From Archaeoglobaceae archaeon (GTDB lineage Archaea > Halobacteriota > Archaeoglobi > Archaeoglobales > Archaeoglobaceae): 9,970 nucleotides of DNA. Below, piece after piece: positions 1 through 5,644 of the stretch. How positions within the stretch are numbered: the first letter of the stretch is position 1; every line of letters starts with the position of its first letter. A model generated the notes under the pieces. The model worked only from the letters and a program-made list of their open reading frames with translations, ran no database searches and was not told where the DNA came from. The position numbers were made by a program, and so were the translations under genes. The DNA lies in NCBI GenBank assembly GCA_027016055.1, contig JALWBF010000075.1, positions 641 to 10,610 on the forward strand, given 5' to 3'.

Positions 1-231
1 TTCTTCGACTGGGTCGGAGGGAAATCGGTTGGAAGCATGTCGATAAGAAGATGGATCGAAAACGCAAAGCCGAAGTTGGTTTTCTGCGGTCACATACATG
101 AACACAAGGGCGTTGCCAAGTTCAACGAGACGCTTATCGTCAAGGTTCCTCCGGCCAATAAGAAGGAAGGCGTTCTCGTGGAGTTCGAGGACTTAGATAA
201 CGTTATCGTTAGGTTCGTTCAGTTGGGCTGA
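1..231 (+). CDS. Metallophosphoesterase, C-terminal part (partial)
   Basis: The reading frame is open from base 1 and ends at TGA 229-231, so only the last 76 residues are present and the true start lies left of the window. The fragment holds the sequence CGHIHE, the last metal-binding motif (GHxH) of the calcineurin-like metallophosphoesterase fold, preceded by a short helix with 'AKPKLVFCGH'. In this family the two histidines bind one of two catalytic metals that hydrolyse phosphomonoesters or phosphodiesters. After the motif come the usual closing beta strands. The substrate cannot be told from this piece. Small archaeal proteins of this type are usually cytosolic and Icc/YfcE-like. The last 39 bases overlap the end of the convergent membrane-protein gene. 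The ATG at base 37 is internal and is not the start. Confidence 0.85.
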   Translation, partial: FFDWVGGKSVGSMSIRRWIENAKPKLVFCGHIHEHKGVAKFNETLIVKVPPANKKEGVLVEFEDLDNVIVRFVQLG

Positions 232-894
232 ATTATTCCTAAGCTGGAGGTATGCATTGACGAATGCCGAATAGCTCCAAGCTCTGAAGACCGCGGTTAC
301 GGGAGCCTGAACGAAGGCACCGATTTTCAAATATTTACCGAATTGAATTATCGAAAGAGCCGACGTTATAAAAATATCTATGAGAATTGAAAATAATGCG
401 ATTATTATTAAAATTAAAAATGTAGCCCACCAGTTACCCTTCACGATCCTCCAACTTGTCTTTAGAGATGAAATCACTCCCTTTTCATCTATCAGAATCG
501 CATCGATAAAGTAGTAAAGTCTGACAGCCAGATAAATTCCGGGAATTACTAAAGCTACGGATCCCAACGCTACGCTGAGAACGTAAAGGATCATAGCTGT
601 AAGGACTATGGGATACTTCTTAAGGGCGAAGCCGAACGCTTCAAAAATCGACGATTTCGTGTATGCAAGCCTTACGACAACCGAATCGAAATATATACCC
701 AATAAAATTACTGCAATTGCGATTTCAAGAACGTGTATAACCTCATTTATATCTTTTTTGTCTAACGATGATGATAGGTATACCAGAAAGGAAAATAGAA
801 GGGATGAGGCAAGGGAAGGAAATATTATGCTCGGCTTTTCCAATATCGTTCTGAAACCTTCCGCAAGTGCAATTTCGATGTCAAGCTTTTTCAT
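193..894 (-). CDS. Multi-pass membrane protein, GPDPase-membrane-domain/DUF4013-like
   Basis: A 233-residue hydrophobic protein with about five or six membrane segments, roughly at residues 21-42, 53-75, 94-118, 122-135, 155-183 and 190-212. The middle holds 'LVIPGIYLAVRLYYF' followed by 'AILIDEKG' and 'SLKTSWRIVKGNWW'. This order (VIPGI, an acidic turn, then S-W-x-L-x-K-G-N-W-W) is typical of a loose group of prokaryotic membrane proteins related to the glycerophosphodiester phosphodiesterase membrane domain, DUF4013 and DUF975. No biochemical function is established for these, and there are no catalytic residues to point to. The ATG at 894 directly abuts the stop of tbp with no spacer, so the two are almost certainly co-transcribed from the tbp promoter. 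The last 13 codons overlap the end of the convergent phosphoesterase gene. The family is inferred from motif resemblance only. Confidence 0.8.
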   Translation of the reverse strand: MKKLDIEIALAEGFRTILEKPSIIFPSLASSLLFSFLVYLSSSLDKKDINEVIHVLEIAIAVILLGIYFDSVVVRLAYTKSSIFEAFGFALKKYPIVLTAMILYVLSVALGSVALVIPGIYLAVRLYYFIDAILIDEKGVISSLKTSWRIVKGNWWATFLILIIIALFSILIDIFITSALSIIQFGKYLKIGAFVQAPVTAVFRAWSYSAFVNAYLQLRNNSAQLNEPNDNVI

Positions 895-1449
895 TTACAT
901 CAAACCCAAAGCTTCCAGCTCCTCCGCAATCCTCTCAACAGCCTTTCTTGCATCTTCAGGATCCTTTCCCCCGGTTACCACCATCTTTCCGGAACCGAAT
1001 ATAAGCACAACAACCCTCGGCTTGTCAAGCCTGTAAACCAAGCCCGGAAATTGCTCGGGTTCGTATTCTATGTTTTCCAGCCCCAAACCTATCGCTATCG
1101 CGTTCAGGTTTAAATCCACGCCAAGATCGGCTGAAGCAACTATGTTTTGAACCTTTACTTCCGGATCTTCGATGACGGGAATCCCCAAGCTCCCTATTAT
1201 CTTCACAACCTGCTTTACCGCCCTTCTCGCATCTTCAACAGATTTTGAGCCAGTGCAAACCACCTTACCGCTCCTAAAGACTAAAGCCGCAGCCTTGGGA
1301 TCCTTAGTTCTTAAAACAAGTCCGGGAAACTGTTTCGGCTTATACTCCGCATCTTTAATTTCCCTTGCGATTTTGTTCAGGTCTATGTTCTCCCCTATCT
1401 GCGTAGAAGCCACAACATTCTCGATCTTTATCTTAAAATCTCTTTCCAT
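895..1449 (-). CDS. tbp: TATA-box-binding protein (archaeal TBP / TFIID)
   Basis: A 184-residue protein, the usual length for archaeal TBP. It is made of two imperfect repeats of about 90 residues that form the saddle. The intercalating phenylalanine pairs are visible in each half: 'QFPGLV' (F41) with 'LVFRSGK' (F58), and 'QFPGLV' (F134) with 'LIFGSGK' (F151). Both repeats also have a 'TG(S/G)K' turn followed by 'EDAR(R/K)AV'. TBP binds and bends the TATA element and recruits TFB and RNA polymerase at essentially every archaeal promoter. The ATG at 1449 is chosen because a GGGTGA Shine-Dalgarno sequence lies 6 bases upstream and two TATA elements lie beyond it. There is no long acidic C-terminal tail as in some archaeal TBPs; the protein ends 'ALGLM'. 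The downstream membrane-protein gene starts at the next base. Confidence 0.98.
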   Translation of the reverse strand: MERDFKIKIENVVASTQIGENIDLNKIAREIKDAEYKPKQFPGLVLRTKDPKAAALVFRSGKVVCTGSKSVEDARRAVKQVVKIIGSLGIPVIEDPEVKVQNIVASADLGVDLNLNAIAIGLGLENIEYEPEQFPGLVYRLDKPRVVVLIFGSGKMVVTGGKDPEDARKAVERIAEELEALGLM

Positions 1450-1455
1450 TACCTT

Positions 1456-1461
1456 TCACCC
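1456..1461 (-). promoter_or_regulatory. Shine-Dalgarno sequence of tbp
   Basis: GGGTGA on the minus strand, 6 bases before the ATG at 1449, matches the anti-SD of archaeal 16S rRNA (GGAGGTGATC type). It implies a transcript with a short leader, which fits a start driven by the upstream TATA element at 1485-1492 (expected start near 1462). Confidence 0.7.
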
Positions 1462-1473
1462 TTTTAAATAGAG

Positions 1474-1492
1474 TTTATAAACCCTATATATA
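1474..1492. promoter_or_regulatory. Divergent promoter of tbp and the DUF1405 gene: two palindromic TATA elements
   Basis: The 67-base gap between the divergent genes contains TTTATAAA (1474-1481) and TATATATA (1485-1492), with centres 11 bases apart. Both are perfect palindromes, so either can be read in both directions. Placing the transcription start 26-27 bases from the TATA centre, TATATATA would give tbp a leader of about 13 bases carrying its Shine-Dalgarno sequence, and would give the DUF1405 gene a nearly leaderless start at 1517. TTTATAAA would give the reverse arrangement. The sequence alone cannot tell which element serves which gene. Confidence 0.7.
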
Positions 1493-1516
1493 CCTTTGCT
1501 TGGTCTGAAGGTTAGT

Positions 1517-2098
1517 ATGATGAGGTTTCTAGAGCTGTTCGAAAAGCCGAAGAGATGGATCTGGCTTGTAATATTCATCAATATAGGCGGAGCGATCTAC
1601 GGCTGGTATTACTACGAATACCAGCTGCTTTCGAGCCCAGCTTACTTATGGATATTCATTGCGGATTGCCCGAATTCCGCGCTTATGGTTGCCATATCTC
1701 TTATTCTAATTGTCAAGAATCTTAAAAACGATTTTCTTAGCTTCTTCGCATCGTGCAACGCACTAAAATATGGAATCTGGACGTGCTTCGTCATTCTTCT
1801 CTATCACGACTATTTTTTAAGCCCGGAAAGACGGTTGCTTTATTCCTGCATGTTTATATCTCACGCCTTACTTGCTGCTGAAGCAGTTCCCTTAGCTTAT
1901 ACGGTAGAATTTAACAAAAGCTGCGTCCTTGCACTGCTTTGGCTTTTACTGAACGATTTCATGGATTACGTTATTGGAACTCATCCTTACATTCCCCTTA
2001 ACAAATTGATGCTCGTTGCCGGATTTACGGTATTCTTAAGCTTTTTTTCGTTTTCGATATGTTACTTAATTTCAAAAAGAGCCGCCGCCGGGATTTGA
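1517..2098 (+). CDS. DUF1405 (YpjA-like) integral membrane protein
   Basis: About 193 residues with six hydrophobic segments, resembling the DUF1405/YpjA family (COG4347), whose function is unknown. Features I recognise are 'IGGAIYGWYYYEYQL' in the first segment, 'YLWIFIADCP' leading into the second, 'LKYGIWT' in the middle, 'SHALLAAEAVP', and 'NDFMDYVIGTHP' near residue 150-160. The conserved acidic and aromatic residues within segments suggest a transport or binding role, but this is not known. The frame extends back to a TTG at 1496. I prefer the ATG at 1517 (or 1520) because TATATATA is centred 28 bases before it and a GAAGGT motif lies just upstream. The gene ends at TGA 2096-2098 inside the antisense of the tRNA-Thr gene, so its last six residues (RAAAGI) are encoded by tRNA sequence. 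Confidence 0.82.
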   Translation: MMRFLELFEKPKRWIWLVIFINIGGAIYGWYYYEYQLLSSPAYLWIFIADCPNSALMVAISLILIVKNLKNDFLSFFASCNALKYGIWTCFVILLYHDYFLSPERRLLYSCMFISHALLAAEAVPLAYTVEFNKSCVLALLWLLLNDFMDYVIGTHPYIPLNKLMLVAGFTVFLSFFSFSICYLISKRAAAGI

Positions 2099-2153
2099 AC
2101 CCGGGACCTGGTGATTACGAGTCACCCGCTCTACCAGGCTAAGCCACGGCGGC
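2080..2153 (-). tRNA. tRNA-Thr (anticodon CGT)
   Basis: A complete 74-base cloverleaf on the minus strand without an intron. The acceptor stem is GCCGCCG paired with CGGCGGC (7 bp). U8-G9 are followed by the D stem GCTT/GAGC with a GG-containing D loop. The anticodon stem GGTGA/TCACC carries the 7-base loop CTCGTAA, so the anticodon is CGT, reading ACG (Thr). The T arm is CCGGG-TTCAAAT-CCCGG. The discriminator base is U73, as expected for archaeal tRNA-Thr. CCA is not encoded. U36 followed by A37 makes it an expected target for t6A modification by KEOPS. The 3' flank on the minus strand runs into CTTTTT, a likely T-tract terminator that lies within the convergent DUF1405 gene. Confidence 0.97.
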
Positions 2154-2159
2154 GCAATA

Positions 2160-2171
2160 GATTATATTATT
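2160..2171 (+). promoter_or_regulatory. TATA element of the larE-like gene
   Basis: GATTATATTATT; the TTATATTA core is centred 27 bases before the ATG at 2193. No Shine-Dalgarno sequence precedes the ATG. The spacing predicts a leaderless mRNA beginning at or next to the start codon. Confidence 0.6.
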
Positions 2172-2176
2172 GATGA

Positions 2177-2185
2177 GATTAAAAG
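2177..2185 (-). promoter_or_regulatory. Likely TATA element of tRNA-Thr
   Basis: CTTTTAATC on the minus strand is centred about 27 bases upstream of the tRNA-Thr 5' end at 2153. It is the best AT-rich match at the expected distance and is divergent from, and interleaved with, the promoter of the larE-like gene. The match is weak. Confidence 0.4.
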
Positions 2186-2192
2186 CTTTTTG

Positions 2193-2882
2193 ATGAATGT
2201 CGTTCTGTTCAGCGGTGGTGTGGATTCAACTCTGGTCGCATACATGCTCAAGCTTAGGAGTATTGATTTTGTAGCGGTCACTATAGATGCCGAATTTATA
2301 GCGAGAAGGGAAATCGAATTCGCGAGGAAAATTGCAAGGATCTTGGGTTTTAGGCATAAAATCATCAGAATCGATCCTTCCTACGAGTTTCTGAGAAATG
2401 ACGATCTAAGGTGTTATTACTGTAAAAGGAAAATGTTAACTACGGTTTTGAGCGAGTTCGGAGAAGTTAGGATTTTCGATGGGACTAACAGGGATGACCT
2501 CAATGAATTCAGACCCGGGCTGAAGGCTAACGAAGAATTCGGAGTTATAAGTCCGCTGAAAGATCTGAGCAAAGATGAGATTAGAGAAATCGCGAGAAAG
2601 GTCGGTCTTCCTAATTGGAATAAGCCCTCAAATTCGTGCTTGGCGACGAGGGTAATTGGAGAGATAACAAAGGATAAGCTTAGGATGGTTGAGGAAGCTG
2701 AGGATTTTCTTTTATCGCTCGGATTCAACGTTGTAAGGGTTAAACACGAGTTCGGAAACGCCAGAATAGAGGTTGGGAGGAATGAAATAGAGCGGGCATT
2801 CGAGCTTAGAGATGTTATCGTAGGTAAACTTAAGGAGATCGGATTCAAAAGGGTCTCTTTGGATTTGGAGGGAAGATTTTAA
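2193..2882 (+). CDS. larE: LarE-like ATP-dependent sulfur transferase (PP-loop family), three-cysteine type
   Basis: 229 residues counted from the ATG at 2193, preferred over the TTG at 2190 because the upstream TATA spacing makes this ATG the likely 5' end of the mRNA. Residues 7-13 are SGGVDST, the ATP pyrophosphatase P-loop. 'DGTNRDD' (96-102) and 'RPG' (107-109) follow, and 'WNKPSNSCLATR' (142-153) matches the LarE signature. LarE adenylates the carboxylates of a nicotinate-derived nucleotide and supplies sulfur to make the nickel-pincer cofactor of lactate racemase. This copy has CYYC (C74, C77) plus C149, the cysteine set of LarE forms thought to hold a [4Fe-4S] cluster that carries the transferred sulfide, rather than giving up a protein cysteine. 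No larA, larB or larC is visible, so the acceptor is uncertain. Its stop overlaps that of the convergent alanine dehydrogenase gene by 4 bases. Confidence 0.85.
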   Translation: MNVVLFSGGVDSTLVAYMLKLRSIDFVAVTIDAEFIARREIEFARKIARILGFRHKIIRIDPSYEFLRNDDLRCYYCKRKMLTTVLSEFGEVRIFDGTNRDDLNEFRPGLKANEEFGVISPLKDLSKDEIREIARKVGLPNWNKPSNSCLATRVIGEITKDKLRMVEEAEDFLLSLGFNVVRVKHEFGNARIEVGRNEIERAFELRDVIVGKLKEIGFKRVSLDLEGRF

Positions 2883-3847
2883 AAATCAAAAAGTTCGATT
2901 TCCAAGCCTACGTTACTCTCCTTTGCTTTTCTAAACACCAAATCCGCCACGGCTATATCCTGAATAGCCAAACCCGTCGAATCGAACACCGTTATCTCAT
3001 CATCGCTCTCCCTTCCCCTCTTCATTCCGGCTACGATTTCGCCGAGCGTTGCGTAGATGTCTTCCTTCTTAAGCAATCCCTTCGAAACAGCTACGTTTAT
3101 CTCTCCTCCGTGCATAGCCTGCTCCAAATCGTCCACGACTATCTTAGCCTTGAGCAAAATTTCCTCTTCAAGCTCCTGTTTTCCGGGGGCATCAGCTCCT
3201 ATGGCGTTTATGTGCGTTCCCTCTCTGATCCATTCGGATTTAACGACAGGCTTTCTTGAAGGTGTTGTAGTCGTGAGAACATCGCAGTCGCAAGCATCTT
3301 TGGCATCACAGACCACTGCAGAAACTCCGAAATCCTCGCAGAACTTCGCAAACTTCTCGGCGTTTCGCTCAATTATATCGTAAACCTTGACCGATTCGAT
3401 TTCGAATATTTCTTTTAAAGCCAGAAACTGCGTATAAGCCTGCCTTCCGCAGCCTATAAAGCCGAAAACCTTGCTGTTCTTTCTCGCAAGGTATTTTGAA
3501 GCTACTCCGCTTGCAGCTCCGGTTCTGAAGTTCGTTATATGAGTTCCATCCATAATCGCGAGCGGAAAGCCGGTTTCCGGATCGTTGTATATCAGAACGG
3601 CCATCACAGTAGGTAACCCCTTCTTGGGATTTTCGGGATGCGAATTCACCCATTTAACTCCAGCCTTCCCTTCCAGATATGCGGGCATTGCCCTGAGATC
3701 ACCTTTTTCAAAGGTTAAGTATATCTTCGGCGGCATCTGCGTTTTTCCCTTCGCATGCAACTCGAAAGCCTTTTCAACAGCATCCATCGCTTCCTTCATC
3801 GTCAGAACTTTTTTAACGTCGTTTTCGGTAAGTATGAGAGTTTTCAT
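2879..3847 (-). CDS. ala: NAD-dependent alanine dehydrogenase (ornithine cyclodeaminase/mu-crystallin family)
   Basis: A 322-residue protein. It closely follows the archaeal alanine dehydrogenase known from Archaeoglobus fulgidus, which interconverts L-alanine and pyruvate plus ammonia with NAD(H) and is unrelated to the bacterial enzyme. Visible features are K41 in 'MPPKIYL', K65 in 'GVKWVNSHP' (the likely substrate lysine), the Rossmann motif GCGRQA (132-137) following 'KVFGFI', 'TTTPSRKPVV', 'GTHINAIGAD', 'HGGEINV' and the family signature 'FDSTGLAIQD' near the C terminus. Nothing is missing. The frame extends to a TTG at 3856, but the ATG at 3847 fits the known N terminus and lies 26 bases from a TATA element, so the mRNA is probably leaderless. 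The close family makes ornithine cyclodeaminase or another imine reductase the alternative. Confidence 0.9.
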   Translation of the reverse strand: MKTLILTENDVKKVLTMKEAMDAVEKAFELHAKGKTQMPPKIYLTFEKGDLRAMPAYLEGKAGVKWVNSHPENPKKGLPTVMAVLIYNDPETGFPLAIMDGTHITNFRTGAASGVASKYLARKNSKVFGFIGCGRQAYTQFLALKEIFEIESVKVYDIIERNAEKFAKFCEDFGVSAVVCDAKDACDCDVLTTTTPSRKPVVKSEWIREGTHINAIGADAPGKQELEEEILLKAKIVVDDLEQAMHGGEINVAVSKGLLKKEDIYATLGEIVAGMKRGRESDDEITVFDSTGLAIQDIAVADLVFRKAKESNVGLEIELFDF

Positions 3848-3869
3848 GCGGAGCAATTTCGATCTTACG

Positions 3870-3877
3870 CTTTAAAA
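3870..3877 (-). promoter_or_regulatory. TATA element of the alanine dehydrogenase gene
   Basis: TTTTAAAG on the minus strand; the TTTAAA core (3871-3876) is centred 26.5 bases before the ATG at 3847. There is no Shine-Dalgarno sequence, so a leaderless mRNA is predicted. The adjoining T run on this strand may also end transcription of the PEBP gene, which stops just upstream. Confidence 0.6.
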
Positions 3878-3882
3878 AATTT

Positions 3883-4422
3883 TCATTTTCCGTATAAACC
3901 AACCAATTCGCCGTATTGAATTATGTGACCCTCCATAGCCTTCAGAAGCTGTTCCTTCGTTGCATCCTTCAAATCGAGAACGGTATCGAGAACGTAGACT
4001 TTGAATATGTATCTGTGCGGTTTTCCTTTCGGCGGGCAGGGACCTCCGTAGCCGTAATATCCGAAGTCGTTCCTTCCTTGGTAAGCCCTAAAGGGTTCGG
4101 AGATCTCCTTACCCCTCGGAATACCTTCAGGAATCTTATTCGTCGGAGGTATGTTCCAGATTATCCAGTGAGTAAAGGTTCCCATCGGGGCGTCGGGGTC
4201 TTCCATTATTATGGCTATGCTTCTGGCTTTGGGTGATAGATTTACGAGTTCGAGCGGAGGTGAGATATCTTCTCCGTCGCAAGTATACTTCTTCGGTATG
4301 AACCCTCCGTTCTTAAATACGGACTTCACTTCCAAGTTCTTCTCTAATTTCGGAGCACTCTTTTGAGCACATCCCAACAGCAAAATTGCTAAAAACAATA
4401 CGATCGGCAGTCTCATCATCAT
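3883..4422 (-). CDS. PEBP / YbhB-YbcL family lipoprotein
   Basis: About 179 residues. The N terminus is MMMR followed by a hydrophobic stretch ending in LLLGC, a lipobox with the lipidated cysteine at position 18, so the mature protein is probably anchored outside the cytoplasmic membrane. The rest is a phosphatidylethanolamine-binding-protein fold of the prokaryotic YbhB/YbcL type, with 'GEDISPPLE', the ligand-pocket motif 'DPDAPMGTFTHW', 'WNIPP', 'GYYGYGGPCPP' and 'PHRYIFKVYVLD'. The family binds anionic ligands; its role in prokaryotes is unknown and no catalytic activity is expected. Possible starts are GTG 4431 and ATG 4422, 4419 and 4416; 4422 keeps a normal signal peptide. It reads toward the alanine dehydrogenase gene, 35 bases away, but that gene has its own promoter. 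Confidence 0.88.
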   Translation of the reverse strand: MMMRLPIVLFLAILLLGCAQKSAPKLEKNLEVKSVFKNGGFIPKKYTCDGEDISPPLELVNLSPKARSIAIIMEDPDAPMGTFTHWIIWNIPPTNKIPEGIPRGKEISEPFRAYQGRNDFGYYGYGGPCPPKGKPHRYIFKVYVLDTVLDLKDATKEQLLKAMEGHIIQYGELVGLYGK

Positions 4423-4439
4423 ACTGTTCACGATACGAT

Positions 4440-4451
4440 AAGATTAATCTT
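4440..4451. promoter_or_regulatory. 12-bp perfect palindrome in a divergent promoter region
   Basis: AAGATTAATCTT is a perfect palindrome between the divergent PEBP and SepCysS genes. On the minus strand its ATTAAT core is centred about 24-27 bases from the ATG cluster of the PEBP gene, so it may be that gene's TATA region. It may also be a regulator site. It is too close to the SepCysS start to act as that gene's TATA element. Confidence 0.4.
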
Positions 4452-4453
4452 GC

Positions 4454-4460
4454 GGAGGTG
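4454..4460 (+). promoter_or_regulatory. Strong Shine-Dalgarno sequence of the SepCysS gene
   Basis: GGAGGTG, a full match to the archaeal anti-SD core, 5 bases before the ATG at 4466. It fixes the start and indicates a leadered transcript. I see no convincing TATA element for that transcript in the short upstream region. Confidence 0.85.
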
Positions 4461-4465
4461 CCGGC

Positions 4466-5593
4466 ATGTTCATTCCGAGGCAGACCAAGGATTTCATAAA
4501 CATAGATCCGCTGCAAACCGGAGGGATTCTGACTGAGGATGCCAGAAGAATGCTTTTGGAATGGTGCGATGGCTACAGCGTTTGCGATTTCTGCGAAGGT
4601 AGTTTGCACGATATAAAGAATCCGCCGATAAAGGATTTCGTTCAACAGCTTGCGGAATTTTTGGACTGCGATGTGGTTAGAATAACGACCGGAGCAAGGG
4701 AGGGGAAGTTTGCTGTCATGCACAGCTTGGCAAAAAAGGATGCGTGGGTTGTGGTGGATACAAACGCACATTATTCTACATTCGTCGCCGCTGAGAGGGC
4801 TGGATTAAATGTCGCTGAGGTTCCGAACTCGGGCTATCCGGAGTTTAGGATTTACGAGGAGAGGTTCGCCGACGTTATAGAAGAAACGAAGAAGAAGGGG
4901 GAAGTGATTTTAGCAGTTCTTACGTATCCTGACGGAAATTACGGAAATCTGCCCGATGCCAAGAAGGTCATAAGAATTTGCCACGATTACGATGTTCCCG
5001 TTTTACTTAACTGCGCATACTCAATCGGCAGGATGGATATCAAAGCGAACAAGCTTGATGCAGACTTCATCGTTGGCAGCGGGCACAAATCTATGGCATC
5101 CACGGGTCCGATAGGAGTTCTGGGAATGAAGGATGAATTTGCCAAAATAGTGCTGAGGAAGTCCGAGAGATTTAAGAACAAGGAGGTTGAGCTTCTGGGT
5201 TGCACCGCAAGGGGTGCTCCTTTGATGACCTTAATGGCATCTTTTCCTCATGTGAAGGAGAGGGTAAAGAGGTGGAAAGAGGAGGTGGAAAAGGCGAGAT
5301 GGTTTGCCGGTAAAATGGAGGAAATGGGATTCAAATTGCTCGGAGAAAAGCCCCACAACCACGACCTCATGCATTTCGAATCCCCACAGCTTTATGAAAT
5401 CTCAAAGAAGGTTAAAGCGAGGGGTTACTTCCTATACAAAGAGCTTAAGAAGAGGAAGATACACGGAATAAAGCCCGGAAGAACAAAGAGCTTCAAGGTT
5501 TCGACGTATATGGTTTCAAGGGATAAGCTTGAGGTAGTTTTGAACGCTTTTAGAGATATATTGGAAAAGTATAGGCATGTTCTGGAGTCGTAA
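4466..5593 (+). CDS. pscS: O-phosphoseryl-tRNA:cysteinyl-tRNA synthase (SepCysS)
   Basis: A 375-residue PLP enzyme of fold type I, matching archaeal SepCysS in length and motifs. It converts phosphoseryl-tRNA(Cys), made by SepRS, into Cys-tRNA(Cys) using a sulfur donor, so it both charges tRNA and makes cysteine. PLP binding is shown by 'TTGAREGKFAVMHSL' (phosphate and ring contacts near 74-88), 'NCAYSIGRMD' (182-191) and the Schiff-base lysine K208 in 'GSGHKSM'. The cysteines needed for sulfur relay or Fe-S binding are present: C40 and C43 in 'VCDFC' and C246 in 'LLGCTARG', matching the positions known from the A. fulgidus enzyme to within one residue. The start is set by a strong Shine-Dalgarno sequence. 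No SepRS or SepCysE gene is in the window. SepSecS is the alternative in this superfamily, but the cysteine pattern favours SepCysS. Confidence 0.95.
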   Translation: MFIPRQTKDFINIDPLQTGGILTEDARRMLLEWCDGYSVCDFCEGSLHDIKNPPIKDFVQQLAEFLDCDVVRITTGAREGKFAVMHSLAKKDAWVVVDTNAHYSTFVAAERAGLNVAEVPNSGYPEFRIYEERFADVIEETKKKGEVILAVLTYPDGNYGNLPDAKKVIRICHDYDVPVLLNCAYSIGRMDIKANKLDADFIVGSGHKSMASTGPIGVLGMKDEFAKIVLRKSERFKNKEVELLGCTARGAPLMTLMASFPHVKERVKRWKEEVEKARWFAGKMEEMGFKLLGEKPHNHDLMHFESPQLYEISKKVKARGYFLYKELKKRKIHGIKPGRTKSFKVSTYMVSRDKLEVVLNAFRDILEKYRHVLES

Positions 5594-5596
5594 CCG

Positions 5597-5622
5597 TCTC
5601 TTTATTTTATAAAATATAGAGA
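5597..5622. terminator. AT-rich 26-bp palindrome between convergent genes, likely bidirectional terminator
   Basis: Starting 4 bases after the SepCysS stop, TCTCT...AGAGA encloses a TATTTTATAAAATA core. The 26 bases equal their own reverse complement except for one symmetric T-T mismatch pair (positions 6 and 21 of the element). It sits in the 51-base AT-rich gap before the convergent purine permease stop, followed on the minus strand by further T-rich sequence. Termination for both genes is the simplest reading. Confidence 0.55.
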
Positions 5623-5644
5623 TAACTATTAAAATAAAACATAA

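Noticed and set aside
608..1036. A 142-codon open frame on the plus strand opposite the membrane protein and tbp
   Set aside because: It crosses the junction of two well-supported minus-strand genes and its protein is low-complexity serine/isoleucine sequence typical of a shadow frame.
1496..1516. TTG at 1496 as start of the DUF1405 protein
   Set aside because: It lies only about 8 bases from the centre of a TATA element, so it would be upstream of any transcript started by that element; ATG 1517 or 1520 fits promoter spacing better.
4313..4771. A 152-codon minus-strand frame spanning the start of SepCysS
   Set aside because: It overlaps the conserved N terminus of SepCysS and of the PEBP lipoprotein and has no plausible motif.
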